Source: Phytophthora sp. 'mugwort' (lineage: Eukaryota > Oomycota > Peronosporomycetes > Peronosporales > Peronosporaceae). From it: DNA of 64,000 bases. The stretch covers positions 4,216,001-4,280,000 of the forward strand of contig JAUCEF010000005.1 in the NCBI GenBank assembly GCA_033558025.1, read 5' to 3'. Of the stretch, positions 62,852 to 64,000 are shown piece by piece. Under the pieces are notes generated by a model. The model was not told the origin of the DNA. It did no database searches and saw only the letters and a program-made list of their open reading frames with translations. Both the position numbers and the translations under genes were made by a program. Positions within the stretch are counted from its first letter, which is position 1, and each line of letters begins with the position of its first letter.

Positions 62852-64000
62852 ATGGGCGACATCAACCTCTCTAGGTCCGCTTCTGCTGGTTCATTTTCGC
62901 AGAAGCAATTTGCTTTCTTCTACTTTTCCCCGTGCCTGGACGACAACGGCGAGTCTACAGCCTATTACAAATGTAAGGTGTGCTCCGCAGTGCACAAGCA
63001 GCCCATGGGCACGACAAAACTCAATCAGCCTATTCGGCTCAAACATGCCAATTTCGAGGCCGAAATGCTTCCTGCTGGTCCCGGCAAGACCGACTCACTT
63101 CTGCCTTGGATTAGCAAAAAAGCGCAGAATCGTTTTAGTTGGCTGGAGTGGACAATTTTCGGTAATCTACCGTTCAGCTTTTGCGAGCAAAGAGGACGAG
63201 GAGGTACGAAATTACCAATTTTTGCGTCCCGGCCGGAAACATAATTTTGTTTTCTTATTTTCAATATATGGGTACGTGAATCTTTCTCAAATTTGCTCCG
63301 AAACGCTTAAAGTAGATATGCAAAAAAAGTCACCGAAGTGGTGGAAGCTAAAATTTCTGCAGAGATGCTCAAGTTGGTCTAATTTTGATGGTTGGACCCA
63401 TGCCTCAGAGCATGTTGTCGCTGTATTTGCGTGTTACGAAGTCGACGGAGCCGTACCGACCGCTATTGGCTATGAAAACTGGTACTGGAGCCACCAGAGG
63501 AGGCAGGGGATGACGTGGTAATTACTCACAACGCAGAGGCGCACCGTGAGGCCATAATACTAATTTTGGGGGTATTCGACAAGACATTCGACCAAGTTAT
63601 ATTCTTGGTTAGTGAAAACTGCTCACTTGACAAGAAACTTGTTCGTATCTTCTGCGTCCCATTAGTTGGCTGTGCAAGTCGCCGCCTGAACCTGGCGGTA
63701 TCAATACTCACAGCGTCCCTAGAAAGGGTGCTGAGCAATATCCTGACGCTGATGGTTCGCCTCCGCACTCTCAACCATTCAGCAAAAATCAGGTAATCTT
63801 TATTAAGGCTTAATTCAACTTAGGAGATTTTTTATTAATCTCCTAAGTTAAATTAAGCCTTATGTTTATTTCTTTATTAAAAAGTTCAAGACGGAGCTTA
63901 GACCTAGTCTTCGCCTAGTCACGAGGTGGGGTCTACGTGCCACATGTTGACACGGTACTTCGAATTACTGGAATTTTTCGATCGCGACGACGAAAGGCTG
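62852..64000 (+). pseudogene. hAT-family transposase remnant with BED finger (runs off window)
   Basis: The N-terminus from the ATG at 62852 has a BED-type finger: YYKCKVCSAVHKQPMGT then RLKHANFEAEML; one zinc-binding His appears replaced (NQPIRLKH). FGNLPFSFCE follows. After a stop near 63242 and frame changes, NFDGWTHASEHVVAVFACYE (first Asp of the hAT core) is at about 63380-63440. VSENCSLDKKLVRIF and PLVGCASRRLNLAV (the CxxH-like region, with Arg where His is usual) lie at 63605-63705, then LRTLNHSAKIR. The frame is then interrupted by a palindromic insertion. It resumes at 63885 with TELRPSLRLVTRW, and one frame over with MLTRYFELLEFFDRDDERL at the right edge. The C-terminal dimerisation domain is not in the window. 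Confidence 0.82.
63805..63861. repeat. Near-perfect palindrome inside the hAT remnant
   Basis: Arms of 24 bases at 63805-63828 and 63838-63861 (AAGGCTTAATT.AACTTAGGAGAT) pair with one mismatch around a 9-base AT loop. It lies in an AT-rich segment of about 95 bp (63794-63888) absent from the expected transposase reading. Confidence 0.8.

Noticed and set aside
63794..63888. Reading the palindromic segment as an intron
   Set aside because: GT at the left edge and AG at the right edge do not join in the transposase frame, and the segment is an almost perfect palindrome, unlike other introns here.

Overview
The window looks like nuclear DNA of an oomycete, most probably Phytophthora or a close relative. 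Four things point that way: a decayed effector with RxLR and dEER motifs, oomycete-type initiator elements in front of small secreted-protein genes, compact genes with short GT-AG introns (about 60-80 nt), and flagellar genes beside plant-pathogen-type secreted protein families. The genus is inferred from gene content, not from a database match.

Layout. 1-2.1 kb is a degenerate accessory patch: an unrecognised ORF running off the left edge, a capsid-like fragment, and a frameshifted gene with two GKY motifs. 2.1-10 kb holds a secretory glycosyltransferase, a ubiquitin-conjugating enzyme and a large LRR/Sfi1-like centrin-binding protein. 10.1-12.8 kb holds a decayed mariner transposon (TIRs and TA duplication visible) and the broken RxLR effector. 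12.9-47.9 kb is gene-dense and intact: a 1407-aa coiled-coil protein, a BK-type K+ channel, a TPR protein, a 13.7-kb intronless axonemal dynein heavy chain, an ArfGAP with endocytic tail motifs, ribosomal protein L9, a Tim17-family protein, a zinc-finger protein with an acidic repeat tail, and a TFIIIC-90-like protein. 48-56.3 kb alternates secreted families (three CAP/PR-1 genes, one broken; a broken beta-lactamase-like hydrolase) with a polycystin-type channel and an EF-hand-like gene. 56.8-58.3 kb is the GPN3 GTPase. 58.3-64 kb is a transposon graveyard: PIF/Harbinger, scrambled Ty1/copia, and a hAT element carrying a palindromic insertion and running off the right edge.

Themes. Several intact genes fit flagellated zoospores: dynein heavy chain, Sfi1-like protein, polycystin-type channel, possibly the EF-hand and TPR proteins. 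Others serve secretion and trafficking (glycosyltransferase, ArfGAP) or basic expression (RPL9, TFIIIC, GPN3 for RNA polymerase assembly). Decay is uneven. Core genes read cleanly across all exons, while transposases, one effector, one CAP gene, one hydrolase and the viral-like patch each carry one or more frame breaks.

Intron-containing genes were modelled by hand from reading frame, splice signals and family alignment. In all but one case the joined exons keep a single frame. The exception is the EF-hand-like gene at 53.5-54.6 kb, whose 5' end is unresolved. No tRNA, rRNA or CRISPR array was seen.
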